The notes beneath the pieces were generated by a model that was given only the letters and a program-made list of their open reading frames with translations, searched no databases and was not told the DNA's origin. From Neisseria bacilliformis (GTDB taxonomy: Bacteria; Pseudomonadota; Gammaproteobacteria; Burkholderiales; Neisseriaceae): a stretch of 64,000 nucleotides of DNA. The stretch lies in assembly GCF_014055025.1 (NCBI RefSeq), contig NZ_CP059571.1, positions 2,418,001 through 2,482,000 on the forward strand, in the 5' to 3' direction. Positions 53,483-63,321 of this stretch are shown here, in pieces. A program made the position numbers and the translations under genes. The number at the start of each line of letters is the position of its first letter. The first letter of the stretch is position 1.

Positions 53483-54340
53483 CTATGCCGTCTGTTTTGC
53501 GCGTTTGCCGAACCAAACGAAGCCAGCCACGCCCAGCACCAGCATCGGCAGGCTGAGCCACTGCCCCATCGACAGCCCCAGCGTCAGCAGGCCGAGGTAG
53601 TCGTCGGGCTGGCGGGCGTATTCGGCGATGAAGCGGAACAGGCCGTAACCGGCGAGGAACAGCATGGCGGTCTGCCCCGTCGGGCGCGGTTTGCCTGAAA
53701 ACCACCACACGATTGCGAACAGCAGCACGCCTTCGAGGGCGAACTGGTAAAGCTGGGAAGGGTGGCGCGGCAGCGCGCCGTATTGCGCGAGCCACCCGCC
53801 CCACTGCGCATTGCCCGCCGCCAGCCGCGCGTCGGCTTCGGCGGCCTGCGGGAAACCCATCGCCCAGAAGGCGGCGGGGTCGGTGATCCGCCCCCACAAC
53901 TCGCCGTTGATGAAATTGCCGATGCGCCCCGAGGCGAGGCCGAGCGGCACGAGCGGGGCGATGAAATCGAGCACCTGCATCCATTTGAGACCGTTTTTGC
54001 GGGCAAACAGGCAGCTTGCCGCCAGCACGCCGAGAAAGCCGCCGTGGAAGGACATGCCGCCGTTCCATACCTTGACAATGTCCGCCGGATGGGCGAGGTA
54101 GTATTCCGGCTGGTAAAACAGCACAAAGCCGAGCCGCCCGCCGAGTATCACGCCGAGCACGCCCCAGGTGAGGAAGTCGTCGAGCATTTCCACGGTAAAC
54201 GGCGTGCCGCCTTGTTTGATGCGGTATCGGCCGAGCCACATAAACAGCACGAAGCCGACGATGTAGCTGAGCGCGTACCAGCGGATGGCGAGCGGCCCCA
54301 GTTGCAGGGCAACCGGGTCGAACTGCGGGTGGATAATCAT
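53483..54340 (-). CDS. lgt: Prolipoprotein diacylglyceryl transferase
   Basis: A 285-residue inner-membrane enzyme that attaches diacylglycerol to the lipobox cysteine of prolipoproteins. It starts [20 protein letters not shown] at the ATG at 54340. [21 protein letters not shown] with the catalytic-region His, the signature [15 protein letters not shown] and [13 protein letters not shown] are present, with about seven membrane segments. It acts on the several lipoproteins seen in this window. Confidence 0.96.
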   Translation of the reverse strand: MIIHPQFDPVALQLGPLAIRWYALSYIVGFVLFMWLGRYRIKQGGTPFTVEMLDDFLTWGVLGVILGGRLGFVLFYQPEYYLAHPADIVKVWNGGMSFHGGFLGVLAASCLFARKNGLKWMQVLDFIAPLVPLGLASGRIGNFINGELWGRITDPAAFWAMGFPQAAEADARLAAGNAQWGGWLAQYGALPRHPSQLYQFALEGVLLFAIVWWFSGKPRPTGQTAMLFLAGYGLFRFIAEYARQPDDYLGLLTLGLSMGQWLSLPMLVLGVAGFVWFGKRAKQTA

Positions 54341-54453
54341 GTTTTGCTGTGTTCCTGAAAACGCAAAAGGCGGCATTATACGCAAAACCCGCTTTTCAGA
54401 CGGCCTTTCGGCTATAATCGCCCGCTTTTCAACCGTTTTCAAAACATTACGCC

Positions 54454-55515
54454 ATGCAGCCCCTGAAAAACGACACTTTTTTACGCGCCCTGTTGAAACA
54501 GCCCGTCGAATACACCCCGATTTGGATGATGCGCCAGGCCGGCCGCTATCTGCCCGAATACAAAGCCACCCGCGCACAGGCGGGCAGTTTTTTGGATTTG
54601 TGCAAAAACACCGAACTGGCCACCGAAGTAACCGTCCAGCCGCTCGAACGCTTTGATTTGGATGCGGCGATTCTGTTTTCCGACATTCTCACCGTGCCCG
54701 ACGCGATGGGCTTGGGGCTGTATTTTGCCGAGGGCGAGGGGCCGAAATTCGAGCGGCCGCTGCAAAACGAGGCGGATATTGCCAAGCTGCAAGTGCCCGA
54801 TATGGCGCGTTTGCAGTATGTGTTTGACGCAGTGTCATCCATCCGCCGCACCTTAAACGGCCGCGTGCCGCTGATCGGTTTTTCCGGCAGCCCGTTCACG
54901 CTGGCGTGTTATATGGTTGAGGGCGGCAGCAGCAAGGAATTCCGCACCATCAAAACCATGATGTATTCGCGCCCCGATCTGCTGCACAAAATTTTGGACG
55001 TGAACGCGCAGGCCGTTACCGCCTACCTCAACGCCCAAATCGACGCGGGCGCACAGGCGGTGCAGATTTTCGACACCTGGGGCGGCGTGTTGAGCGACGC
55101 GGCGTTTGAAGAGTTCAGTCTGCGCTATATGAAACAGATTGTGTCGGGTTTGAAACGCGAAAGCGAAGGCCGCCGCGTGCCCGTGATTCTGTTTGCCAAA
55201 GGCGGCGGGCTGTGGCTGGAAAAAATGGCCGACGCGGGTGCGGACGCGCTGGGCTTGGATTGGACGTGCAACATCGGCGAAGCCCGCCGCCGCGTGGGCG
55301 GCAAAATGGCCTTGCAGGGCAATTTCGACCCGTTCGCGCTGTTTGGCACGCCCGAAGCCATCCGCGCCGAAGCGGGGCGGATTCTGGCCGACTACGGCAG
55401 CGGCAGCGGCCATGTGTTCAACTTGGGACACGGCATCAGCCAGTTTGCCGACCCCGAACACGCCAAAATTTTGGTGGACGCGGTGCACGAACTTTCGCGC
55501 CAATACCACGCCTGA
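54454..55515 (+). CDS. hemE: Uroporphyrinogen decarboxylase
   Basis: This 353-residue enzyme decarboxylates uroporphyrinogen III to coproporphyrinogen III, the substrate of HemN at the start of the window. It starts [20 protein letters not shown]. The signatures [15 protein letters not shown] and [17 protein letters not shown] are intact and [17 protein letters not shown] lies near the end. It diverges from lgt. Confidence 0.97.
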   Translation: MQPLKNDTFLRALLKQPVEYTPIWMMRQAGRYLPEYKATRAQAGSFLDLCKNTELATEVTVQPLERFDLDAAILFSDILTVPDAMGLGLYFAEGEGPKFERPLQNEADIAKLQVPDMARLQYVFDAVSSIRRTLNGRVPLIGFSGSPFTLACYMVEGGSSKEFRTIKTMMYSRPDLLHKILDVNAQAVTAYLNAQIDAGAQAVQIFDTWGGVLSDAAFEEFSLRYMKQIVSGLKRESEGRRVPVILFAKGGGLWLEKMADAGADALGLDWTCNIGEARRRVGGKMALQGNFDPFALFGTPEAIRAEAGRILADYGSGSGHVFNLGHGISQFADPEHAKILVDAVHELSRQYHA

Positions 55516-55534
55516 ACAACATCAATCACGAATA

Positions 55535-55567
55535 AGGCCGTCTGAAAAACCGTTTTTCAGACGGCCT
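55535..55567 (+). terminator. DUS-pair terminator downstream of hemE
   Basis: AGGCCGTCTGAA at 55535-55546 and TTCAGACGGCCT at 55556-55567, 20 bases after the stop. Confidence 0.75.
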
Positions 55568-55642
55568 TTACGCAGATTTCCAACACCTGCCGCCAACCGC
55601 CCTTTCGGCCGCATCCCGCAAAAAATCCGCCCGAAAACACCG

Positions 55643-55670
55643 TTACAATATAACTGAATGTTGTTATAAT
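55643..55670 (+). promoter_or_regulatory. Promoter of the ClpP-fold proteinase gene
   Basis: TTACAA (55643-55648), 16 bases, TATAAT (55665-55670). GTTACA before and TGTAAC after it form an imperfect inverted repeat around the promoter that could be an operator. Confidence 0.55.
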
Positions 55671-55758
55671 ATGTAACAAACAAAGAAAGGCCGTCTGAAA
55701 AGCGTTTCGCCGCTACCGCAGCGGCCTCATCCCAAAAACCGTTAACAAAGGAAACATC

Positions 55759-56769
55759 ATGGGCGAGAACGAAGCCGCCGCCATCAAACAACCCCCGCGC
55801 CTGTTTGCCGAAACCCAGCAAATCATCGCCGAAATCGAAAACCGCCTCAACGCCCCGCTTTTGTGCTACTGGAACAGCCTCGGCGGCAGCATCTACCGCA
55901 ACGACGTACTCGCCCTCTACCGCATCCTCGAACACGCCGGCCGCCACGACACACTCTACCTCTTCATCAAAAGCGACGGTGGTTCGGGCAAAGAAGCCCT
56001 GCGCATGATCAACCTCATCCGCAGCAGGTGCAACCGCCTGGTCAGCCTCATCCCCCTGCAATGCGCCTCCGCCGCCACCATGATGGCCATCGGCGCGGAC
56101 GAAATCCAAATGGGTCCCATGGCCTATTTAAGCTCCGTGGACACCTCCCTCACCCACGACCTCTCCCCCATCGACCGCGACAACGACCGCGTCTCCGTCA
56201 GCCTCGACGAACTCAACCGCGTCGTCAAACTCTGGCAGAAAAACACCGAAGACACCGGCTCCAACCCCTACAAATCCCTGTTCGACTACGTCCACCCCCT
56301 CGTCATCGGCGCAGTGGACAGAGCCGAATCCCTCTCCATCAAACTGTGCGAAGAGCTGCTTTCCTACCACATCGACGACCCCGTCCACGTCCGCAGCATC
56401 GCCGAAACCCTCAACTCCGGCTACCCCTCGCACGGCTACCCCATCCTCACCAAAGAAGCCCGCCGCATCGGCCTCAATGCCGGCGAACTCGACAAAACCG
56501 CCAACGACCTCCTGCTCGCCCTCAACGCCCGATACAGCGAAATGGGGCAGCGCGCCATCACCGACTTCGACGACACCCGCTCCCACTCCAACGAAATCCT
56601 CAACATCCTCGAAGCGCGCGGCATCCAGGTTTTCTACCAAAACGACAAAGAATGGTTCTACCGCACCGAAGAACGCCGCTGGATCACCCTCAACGACAAC
56701 TCCCACTGGCACGTAACCGAAAGCGACGGCAACGGCGGCGAAAAACAATCCATCCTCCACCTCTCGTAA
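55759..56769 (+). CDS. SDH/ClpP-fold serine proteinase family protein
   Basis: This 336-residue cytosolic protein has no signal peptide. The central ClpP/crotonase-like fold shows LYLFIKSDGGSGKEALRMIN and SLIPLQCASAATMMAIGADE, where the Ser after QCA is the likely nucleophile, then MGPMAYLSSVDTSLTH. It most resembles the serine-dehydrogenase-proteinase (SppA-related) family. Substrates are unknown. RBS AAAGGAAAC precedes the ATG. It stands alone; a full-length MITE copy starts six bases after its stop. Confidence 0.8.
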   Translation: MGENEAAAIKQPPRLFAETQQIIAEIENRLNAPLLCYWNSLGGSIYRNDVLALYRILEHAGRHDTLYLFIKSDGGSGKEALRMINLIRSRCNRLVSLIPLQCASAATMMAIGADEIQMGPMAYLSSVDTSLTHDLSPIDRDNDRVSVSLDELNRVVKLWQKNTEDTGSNPYKSLFDYVHPLVIGAVDRAESLSIKLCEELLSYHIDDPVHVRSIAETLNSGYPSHGYPILTKEARRIGLNAGELDKTANDLLLALNARYSEMGQRAITDFDDTRSHSNEILNILEARGIQVFYQNDKEWFYRTEERRWITLNDNSHWHVTESDGNGGEKQSILHLS

Positions 56770-56774
56770 ACCCA

Positions 56775-56936
56775 GGGGTCTGTTGGCACTCGGCTTGCAA
56801 GCGGTTTTTTGAGAAAAAATGCCCGAATGCAAGGAAAAAAGCACAGCAAGGTTAGACACCTGCGGGCATTTTTGACGCGGCAGGCGGGTGTTTTTTACCA
56901 AAAAACCGCTTCGCAAGCCGAGTGTCAACAGACCCC
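56775..56936. mobile_element. MITE-like element, copy B (162 bp)
   Basis: Ends GGGGTCTGTTGGCACTCGGC and, in reverse, GGGGTCTGTTGACACTCGGC begin inverted repeats of about 35 bases that continue to GCGGTTTTTTG. The core at 56828-56878 matches copy A (5622-5672) almost base for base. No coding capacity. No target duplication is evident. It directly follows the proteinase gene. Confidence 0.8.
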
Positions 56937-57022
56937 ATGGCCGTCTGAAAACGCAGTTCCGGCGCAACCAAAACGGAAAACCCGTTTTTCAGACGGCCTC
57001 AAACCACCCGAACGGACAACCC

Positions 57023-57682
57023 ATGCACACTTGGACCCAAGCCCTCGCCGCCGAAAAACAACAGCCCTACTTCCGACACATCCTCGACACCGTCCGCGCC
57101 GAACGCGCCGCCGGCCAAACAATCTACCCCCCCGCCGCCGACGTATTCAACGCCTTCAAAGCCACCGAATTTGCCGCCGTCAAAGCCGTCATCCTCGGCC
57201 AAGACCCCTACCACGGCGCAGGCCAGGCACACGGCCTCGCCTTCTCCGTGCGCCCGAACATCCCCGTTCCCCCCTCCCTGCAAAACATCTACAAAGAACT
57301 CGCCGACGACCTCCCCGGCTTTACCATCCCCGCCCACGGCTGCCTGCAACACTGGGCGGAACAAGGCGTGCTCCTGCTCAACACCGTCCTCACCGTCCGC
57401 GCCGGACAAACCCACTCCCACGCCGCACTCGGCTGGGAAACCTTCACCGACACCGTCATCCGCCGCCTCGCCCAAGAGCGCGAACACCTCGTCTTCATCC
57501 TCTGGGGCAGCCACGCCCAAAAAAAGGGCGCGTTCATCGACCGCAGCCGCCACCTCGTCCTCACCTCCCCCCACCCCTCCCCCCTCTCCGCCTACCGGGG
57601 CTTCTTCGGCAGCCACCCCTTCTCCAAAACCAACGCCTACCTCGCCGCCCACGGCCAAACCCCCATCGACTGGCAGGTATAG
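57023..57682 (+). CDS. ung: Uracil-DNA glycosylase
   Basis: A 219-residue base-excision enzyme that removes uracil from DNA. It starts [20 protein letters not shown]. The water-activating loop [20 protein letters not shown], the [12 protein letters not shown] stretch and the DNA-insertion loop [16 protein letters not shown] are all present. Sequence between the MITE and the ATG is a DUS pair (about 56938-57000). Confidence 0.97.
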   Translation: MHTWTQALAAEKQQPYFRHILDTVRAERAAGQTIYPPAADVFNAFKATEFAAVKAVILGQDPYHGAGQAHGLAFSVRPNIPVPPSLQNIYKELADDLPGFTIPAHGCLQHWAEQGVLLLNTVLTVRAGQTHSHAALGWETFTDTVIRRLAQEREHLVFILWGSHAQKKGAFIDRSRHLVLTSPHPSPLSAYRGFFGSHPFSKTNAYLAAHGQTPIDWQV

Positions 57683-57691
57683 CAAACAAAA

Positions 57692-57731
57692 AGGCCGTCT
57701 GAAAACCCGTTTTACGGTTTTCAGACGGCCT
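57692..57731. terminator. DUS-pair terminator between convergent genes
   Basis: AGGCCGTCTGAA at 57692-57703 and TTCAGACGGCCT at 57720-57731, serving ung and the convergent lipoprotein gene. Confidence 0.75.
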
Positions 57732-57754
57732 CACACCTGCGGTTTATCCCAAAA

Positions 57755-58273
57755 CTAATGCCGCCGCCGCAGCGAAAACATCCCCGTTTTATCGACATCG
57801 AACACAAACCGCCCGTCCTGTACCGCCGCATAAGTGCGCTGCGCCGACACCGGCTGCAAACCCGCGTGTTCCAGCAGATAGGCCGTTACCTCATCCGGTT
57901 TGGCGGTAACGGCGGCGGCCAGTTTGCCGAACAGCTCGCGGCAGACACTGCCCGCCGCCCAGCCCGCCGACGGCTGCTCCATGCACTGCCCGTTGATTGT
58001 ATGCATGTTTTCCGGCGTTTTACCGCTGATTTCGACAAAATTTCCCTCCGGCAAACCCTTGACCGGATAACGGTAGGTCTTCGTGCCGTCCGCCGCCTCG
58101 GAAACCGCAGGCTCGCCCAACGGAAGCTGCGGCACCAGCACCGAAATATCGAGAAACTTCACCGTAAACTCAGGCTTGGGCGGCTGCGGCACGGCATCGG
58201 CGGCCTCCTTGCCGCCGCAGGCTGCCAGCGCGAAGGCAACGGCGAAAAACAGGGGCAGGCGCGTTTTCATCAT
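57755..58273 (-). CDS. Predicted lipoprotein of unknown function
   Basis: A 172-residue protein starting MMKTRLPLFFAVAFALAACG at the ATG at 58273, six bases after AGGA. Lipobox ALAACGGK. The rest (FTVKFLDISVLVPQLPLGEP, TYRYPVKGLPEGNFVEISGK, TAYLLEHAGLQPVSAQRTY) suggests a small periplasmic domain with two cysteines. I recognise no family. An extended inverted DUS pair lies just upstream. Confidence 0.78.
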   Translation of the reverse strand: MMKTRLPLFFAVAFALAACGGKEAADAVPQPPKPEFTVKFLDISVLVPQLPLGEPAVSEAADGTKTYRYPVKGLPEGNFVEISGKTPENMHTINGQCMEQPSAGWAAGSVCRELFGKLAAAVTAKPDEVTAYLLEHAGLQPVSAQRTYAAVQDGRFVFDVDKTGMFSLRRRH

Positions 58274-58317
58274 GCGGATTCCTTTGTAAAAAATAGCTGC
58301 CATTATAAAGAAAGCAC

Positions 58318-58401
58318 AGGCCGTCTGAAAGCGCAGCTTCGGCGCAGCCAAAACCTGTTTTACGGTTTTGGCTGCGCCGAAGCTGCGCTTTCAGACGGCC
58401 T
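58318..58401. repeat. Inverted pair of extended DUS repeats
   Basis: AGGCCGTCTGAA followed by a tail AGCGCAGCTTCGGCGCAGCC at 58318-58350 faces the same extended unit in reverse at 58365-58401. Arms of more than 30 bases can form a very stable stem. It is the clearest example of the DUS-plus-tail repeat and lies between the permease and lipoprotein genes. Confidence 0.8.
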
Positions 58402-58429
58402 CTGTCCGCATCAAAACGGCATTTAACGA

Positions 58430-59179
58430 TTAACGGTGCCGTTGCAGGCTGTACCGTTTTTCCAGCGAGGAAAACAGCCAGCTCAGGCACAGCGTCATCG
58501 CCAGATAAATCAGCGCGATGGCATACAGCGGCTCTTCATACACGGTGTAGCGTCCCGAAATGGTGCGCTGCACGTAGGCCAGCTCGGCCACGGCGATGGC
58601 CGAGAGCAGCGAACTGTCTTTGAGCAGCGTGATGAACTCGTTGGCCAGGGGAGGCAGCATCCGGCGCACGGCCTGCGGCAGGATGACGAAACGCATCGCC
58701 TGTGTGTAGGTCATGCCCAGCGAACGGGCGGCCTCCATCTGGCCTTTGTCAATCGACTGGATGCCCGCGCGGAAAATTTCGGTGATGTACGCGCCCGAGT
58801 TGGCAGTGAGGGCGAGCACACCGGCGATGAGCGCGCCGTAGTTGCGGCGCAGCTCCACCGCCGCCGTACCGCTCACCAGCCAGCCGTCGGCCGGATGGAT
58901 CAGCGCGGGCAGCCAGACGAAATACCAGATAAAAATCTGCACAAACAAGGGCGTGCCCCGGAACACCGTTACATAGAGCAGCGACAGATTGCGCACCACC
59001 CACGCGGCGGCGCGCAGCGGCGCACTGCCTTTCTCAAAACGGATAATCCGCGCCAGCGCGCCCAAAAGTCCCAACAGCGTGCCGCCCAGCGTGGCAACAA
59101 AGGTCAGACCCAGCGTCATCAGTGCGCCGGTGAGAAACATCCAGCGGTATTCGTAAAGAATGTCGAAACGGAAATTCAT
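58430..59179 (-). CDS. Polar amino-acid ABC transporter permease
   Basis: A 249-residue inner-membrane protein starting MNFRFDILYEYRWMFLTGAL at the ATG at 59179. Five to six membrane segments. The EAA-type loop for ATPase contact is EAARSLGMTYTQAMRFVILP; the family words FRGTPLFVQIFIWYF and YITEIFRAGIQSI are intact. It fits the GltK/GlnP class. Its likely ATPase partner type is encoded at 35555-36280; no binding-protein gene is nearby. Confidence 0.92.
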   Translation of the reverse strand: MNFRFDILYEYRWMFLTGALMTLGLTFVATLGGTLLGLLGALARIIRFEKGSAPLRAAAWVVRNLSLLYVTVFRGTPLFVQIFIWYFVWLPALIHPADGWLVSGTAAVELRRNYGALIAGVLALTANSGAYITEIFRAGIQSIDKGQMEAARSLGMTYTQAMRFVILPQAVRRMLPPLANEFITLLKDSSLLSAIAVAELAYVQRTISGRYTVYEEPLYAIALIYLAMTLCLSWLFSSLEKRYSLQRHR

Positions 59180-59609
59180 AAAAAGGCAATTCGGACGAAA
59201 ACAGAAAAAAGCGGCAGACGGCGCAAGCCGCAGGGGCTGCCGACACACGGAAAACCGCGCATTTTACAAGAAAAAACACAAGACGCGCGATTTAATTGGA
59301 CTTCGCCTTTTTGGCATAGCGGAAACAAAATGGAAAAGGCACAAGGCAGGAAGCCGCAGCCGTCGCATGTGATACAGGGTTGGTTTTCTTGGAGTTTTTC
59401 TATTTCAGCAAGCTCTGCTCTCTGTAAAGCAAAGCGTAACAACGACGCGGATTTGTATATTGCTGCACCATATAAAACGCGTGTGTCGTTTGGCACGGCA
59501 TATTCTGCCTTAACGTCAGAGGCCGTCTGAAAGCGCAGCTTCGGCGCAGCCAAAACCCGTTTTACAGGTTTTCAGACGGCCTCTTTGCCCTGTGCGGCGG
59601 GCGTTTGGT
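59180..59609. other. Intergenic region between the permease and lptG genes
   Basis: The permease lies on the minus strand and lptG ends at 59610, so this is the upstream region of the permease gene and the downstream region of lptG. I see no gene. An extended DUS unit faces a plain DUS at 59520-59582 (about 33 bases from the lptG stop), a plausible lptG terminator. Confidence 0.7.
59520..59582. terminator. Extended DUS pair downstream of lptG
   Basis: AGGCCGTCTGAA with the AGCGCAGCTTCGGCGCAGCC tail at 59520-59552 and TTCAGACGGCCT at 59571-59582. Confidence 0.65.
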
Positions 59610-60680
59610 TCAGCGCACTTCGTGGCGGCGGATGAGCCATACCGCCCATGCGGCGAACAGGAGGGTGGGCAGAACGGCGGCGAGGAAGGGGGGGATGCCG
59701 TAGAGGCGGCTGGTGAAGCCGAACAGGCGGCCGGCGAAGTGGAAGGCGAGGCCGAGGCAGATGCCGCCGAAGAGTTTGAGCCCCATGTTGCCGTGCCGCG
59801 CCGACTGGGGGGTGAAGGCGAAGGCGACGAAGGCCATGACGACGGTGGCGGCGGGGTACATGAGTTTGCGCCACCATTCGATGCGGTAGAGGTCGGTTTT
59901 CTGGCGGTTTTCTTCGAGGTGGGCGATGTAGGCGGTGAGCGCGGCGAGCGACATTTGGTCGGGGCTGACCAGGAGGACGTCGAGCAGGCCGCTGCGGATG
60001 CCGGCCTGCCAGTTTTCGCGTTCGTGCCGTTCGGTGCGCACGCGCTCGCCGCCGAGGATGCTGCGGCGGACGTTTTCGAGCCGCCAGGTGCCGTCGGGGG
60101 CGACGGTGGCGGCGTCGGCCTGCCAGCTCTCGATGAGTTGGAAGGCGTCGTTGTGGCGGAAGGCTTTGATGCCGCGCAGGGTTTGGTCAGGCAGCATTTC
60201 GCGCACGTTGACGATGCTGTTTTGTTCTTTTATCCACAGCCCCTCTGCGCCGGTGCTGATTTTGCCGTTTTTGGCGGTGGTCTTGAGGTTTTCGGCGTAG
60301 CGGTTGGCGGCGGGGGCGGCCAGTTCGCCGAGCAGGGCGGTGGCGGTGGCGAAGATAAGGCCGAAGATGAGGAAGACGGTGAGCAGGTTGGCGGTGCTCA
60401 TGCCGCTGGTTTTGATGACGGTGAGTTCGCTGTTGGCGGCGAGGCGGCTGAGGGCAAGCAGGCTGCCGATGAGGACGGCCAGCGGCATGAGCTGGTAGGC
60501 GTGGTCGGGGATTTGCAGGAAGACGTACTGCGCCATTTTGCCGGCGGTGTAGCCGCCTTCGCCGATGCCGCCGGCTTCGGCGACGATGTCGAAAAAGCTG
60601 TACAGGGCGAGCAGGGCAAACATGGCGTAGAGGCTCATGACGCTGAGCTGGCGGATGAGGTAGCGGGGGATGGTTTTCAT
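59610..60680 (-). CDS. lptG: LPS export ABC transporter permease LptG
   Basis: A 356-residue inner-membrane subunit of the LptB2FG pump that extracts lipopolysaccharide/lipooligosaccharide. It starts MKTIPRYLIRQLSVMSLYAM. Transmembrane segments are near both ends and a periplasmic beta-jellyroll lies between (residues about 130-260). GIHGIPPF-like and LYRIEWWRKLMYPAATVVMA segments are family-typical. Its ATG overlaps the unshifted lptF stop as ATGA, a sign of coupling. Confidence 0.95.
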   Translation of the reverse strand: MKTIPRYLIRQLSVMSLYAMFALLALYSFFDIVAEAGGIGEGGYTAGKMAQYVFLQIPDHAYQLMPLAVLIGSLLALSRLAANSELTVIKTSGMSTANLLTVFLIFGLIFATATALLGELAAPAANRYAENLKTTAKNGKISTGAEGLWIKEQNSIVNVREMLPDQTLRGIKAFRHNDAFQLIESWQADAATVAPDGTWRLENVRRSILGGERVRTERHERENWQAGIRSGLLDVLLVSPDQMSLAALTAYIAHLEENRQKTDLYRIEWWRKLMYPAATVVMAFVAFAFTPQSARHGNMGLKLFGGICLGLAFHFAGRLFGFTSRLYGIPPFLAAVLPTLLFAAWAVWLIRRHEVR

Positions 60681-60693
60681 GCTTTACCGCCTT

Positions 60694-61788
60694 TCAGTGC
60701 GGCTTTGAGGGCTTGGCCGAAGGGCTGCGCGGGCATGGTGCGGATGCGCAGGAGGAGGAGGCGGCAGCGAGCATCAGGATGTGCAGGGGCAGAAAGCCCG
60801 CCCAGAAGCCGATTTTGCCGTTTTCGATGGCGTTGCGCAGCAGGGTGAGGCCGTTTTGGTACACGAGGAAGAAGCCGATGGCAAACAGGATGTTGTAGGT
60901 GTGGCCGGTGCGCGGGTTGAAGTAGGAGAGGGGCACGGCGAGGATGGCGAGGATGACGGCGGCCAGCGGCAGGCTGACGCGCCACATGAGTTCGGCGCGG
61001 TATTGCGGGTTGTCGCTGCCGATGAGGCGGGCGGTGGGGATGGTGCGGCGGTGGTCGACGGGGTTGACGATTTTCGGGGTGGTGCTGATGACGAGGCTGA
61101 GGTGCTCGAAGCCGACGCGGTTGTAGTCGGCTTCTCCCGGAATGCCGCCGTAGCGGTAGCCCTGGGTGAGTTCGAGCGTGCGTTTGTGGTCGGTGAGGGC
61201 GAAGCGGCCTTCTTTGGCGAAGACGACGTTTTCGCGGCCTTTGTCGTCCTGTTCACGCAGAAACAGGTTTTTCATCACGCCCGATTCGGTATCGAAGGTT
61301 TCGACGAAATAAACGCGGCCGTTGCGTTTGCCCAGCGTGCGGAATTCGCCCGCCTCCACCAGCGAAAGTTCCTGTTTCTGTTTCAAAAGTTCAGCAAACT
61401 CGCGGCTGCGCAGCTCCGCCCACGGCAAAACGGCAAGCTGCATGGCGGCCACCAGCGCGGCAAAAGGCAGGGCGAAGGCGAGCACGGGGCGCAGCCATTG
61501 TTTTAGCGACAGGCCGCAGGAGAGCCACACCGCCATTTCGCTGTCGCGCCAGAAGCGGGTGAGCACGGTGAGCACGGAAATGTAGGCGGTGAGCACCAGC
61601 AGCAGCGGGGTCATCCCCAGCGTCCAAAAGCCGATCAGCGCGGCGACGGCGTCGGCCGCCACGCGTCCGTCGGCGGCGCGGCCGAGCAGGTTCACGGCCT
61701 GCGTGGACACCAGCACCGCCAGTATCACGACGAAAATACCGACGGCGGTGTAGGTGAGTTCTTTGATGAAGTTTTGGCGGTAAATCAT
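60694..61788 (-). CDS. lptF: LPS export ABC transporter permease LptF, 3' end frameshifted
   Basis: A 364-residue partner of LptG starting MIYRQNFIKELTYTAVGIFV at the ATG at 61788. The membrane and jellyroll parts are complete up to LPLHILMLAAA. After a CTCCTCCTCCT-type run near 60755 the frame gives SSSCASAPCPRSPSAKPSKP and stops at 60694. One base more would give LLLLRIRTMPAQPFGQALKA and a stop at 60677 overlapping the lptG start. A one-base deletion, in the strain or the assembly, is likely. The altered tail is cytoplasmic and may be tolerated. Confidence 0.9.
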   Translation of the reverse strand: MIYRQNFIKELTYTAVGIFVVILAVLVSTQAVNLLGRAADGRVAADAVAALIGFWTLGMTPLLLVLTAYISVLTVLTRFWRDSEMAVWLSCGLSLKQWLRPVLAFALPFAALVAAMQLAVLPWAELRSREFAELLKQKQELSLVEAGEFRTLGKRNGRVYFVETFDTESGVMKNLFLREQDDKGRENVVFAKEGRFALTDHKRTLELTQGYRYGGIPGEADYNRVGFEHLSLVISTTPKIVNPVDHRRTIPTARLIGSDNPQYRAELMWRVSLPLAAVILAILAVPLSYFNPRTGHTYNILFAIGFFLVYQNGLTLLRNAIENGKIGFWAGFLPLHILMLAAASSSCASAPCPRSPSAKPSKPH

Positions 61789-61805
61789 AGGCGCATTATC
61801 GGCAA

Positions 61806-61840
61806 AGGCCGTCTGAAAAGCGGCGGTTTTCAGACGGCCT
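61806..61840. repeat. Inverted DUS pair between lptF and pepA
   Basis: AGGCCGTCTGAA at 61806-61817 and TTCAGACGGCCT at 61829-61840 in the divergent promoter region. Confidence 0.6.
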
Positions 61841-61893
61841 GAATGGAGTACAATCCCGCCGTTTTCACAACAGCCGACAGGAAATTTAAGAAA

Positions 61894-63309
61894 ATGGAAT
61901 TTATCACAAAAGCCGGATCTTTGCAGCCGCAGGCCGAAGACGCGGTGCTGTACCTCCTTCCCGCAAACGCGCAGCCGGGTGCCGACCAAACCGCCGCCCT
62001 GCTCTTTGCTTCTTTAACCGAAGGCGACACCTTCGCCGCCGCGCAAACCATGTCCGAGGGCAAACTGCGCCCCGTTGCCGTGTGCCGCCCCGCCGGCCTT
62101 GAACGCGCCGATCTTGAAAAAGCCGCCGCCGAAGCCGCCGCCTGGGCGCAGCGGCAGGCAAGCGTCGCCGTTGATTTTTCCGTATTGGACGAAACCGCCG
62201 CCGCTCTGGCCGCCGAAGTGTTCGTCCTCGCCTTCGGCGCGGCGGTTTACCGTTTCGACCGTTTCAAAAAAGAAGCCAAACCCGCCAAGCTGCAAAACGC
62301 CGCTTTTTACGCGCCCGAACACGCAGCCGCCGTTCAGACGGCCTTAACCGCCGCCGAAGCCGCCCTCTACGGCATCAATCTCTGCAAAGACCTCGGCAAC
62401 ACCGCCCCCAACGTCTGCACCCCGCAATACCTCGCCGACACCGCCCGCGCCGAAGCCGAAAAATTCGGCGCAACCGCCAAAATCCTCGGCAAAGACTACA
62501 TCCGCGAACACATGGGCGCGTTCTGGTCGGTGGCCAAAGGCAGCGTGCAGGAACCGTTCTTAATCGAACTGCGCTGGACGGGCGCGGCCGACCCCGAAGC
62601 CGCGCCCGTCGTCCTCGTCGGCAAAGGCATCACCTTTGACTCCGGCGGCATCTCGCTCAAACCCGGCGAAGCGATGGACGAAATGAAATACGACATGTGC
62701 GGCGCGGCCGGCGTCATCAGCGCATTCGCCGCCGCCGCCAAAGCCCGCCTGCCGATCAACCTCGTCGCCATCGTCCCCACCTGCGAAAACATGCCCGACG
62801 CGGGCGCAAGCAAACCCGGCGACATCGTAACCGCCATGAACGGCACCACCATCGAAATCCTCAACACCGACGCCGAAGGCCGCCTCATCCTCTGCGACGC
62901 CCTCACCTACGCCGCGCAGTTCAAACCCGCCGCCCTCATCGACGCCGCCACCCTCACCGGCGCGTGCATCATCGCCCTCGGCCACGTTGCCAGCGGCCTG
63001 ATGGCCAACAATCAGGATTTGGCCGACCGACTCCTTGCCGCCTCGCGCAAAAGCGGCGACAAACTCTGGCAGCTCCCCCTGTTCCCCGAATACAAAGAAC
63101 AGCTCAAATCCAACTTCGCCGACCTGCAAAACATCGGCGGCCGCCCCGCCGGCACCATCACCGCCGCCGCCTTCCTGTCGCACTTCACCGAAAACCACCC
63201 CTGGGCGCATCTGGACATCGCCGGCACCGCCTGGAAATCCGGCAAGGAAAAAGGCGCGACCGGCCGCCCCGTGCCCCTGCTGCTGCAATTTCTGCGCGAC
63301 TGGGCGTAA
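61894..63309 (+). CDS. pepA: Leucyl aminopeptidase (M17)
   Basis: A 471-residue dizinc aminopeptidase starting [20 protein letters not shown]. The C-terminal catalytic domain shows [20 protein letters not shown], the signature [17 protein letters not shown] and [20 protein letters not shown], with Lys and Arg of the active site in place. It is cytosolic and releases N-terminal residues from peptides. Full length. Divergent to lptFG. Confidence 0.96.
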   Translation: MEFITKAGSLQPQAEDAVLYLLPANAQPGADQTAALLFASLTEGDTFAAAQTMSEGKLRPVAVCRPAGLERADLEKAAAEAAAWAQRQASVAVDFSVLDETAAALAAEVFVLAFGAAVYRFDRFKKEAKPAKLQNAAFYAPEHAAAVQTALTAAEAALYGINLCKDLGNTAPNVCTPQYLADTARAEAEKFGATAKILGKDYIREHMGAFWSVAKGSVQEPFLIELRWTGAADPEAAPVVLVGKGITFDSGGISLKPGEAMDEMKYDMCGAAGVISAFAAAAKARLPINLVAIVPTCENMPDAGASKPGDIVTAMNGTTIEILNTDAEGRLILCDALTYAAQFKPAALIDAATLTGACIIALGHVASGLMANNQDLADRLLAASRKSGDKLWQLPLFPEYKEQLKSNFADLQNIGGRPAGTITAAAFLSHFTENHPWAHLDIAGTAWKSGKEKGATGRPVPLLLQFLRDWA

Positions 63310-63321
63310 AAACACGGCGAA

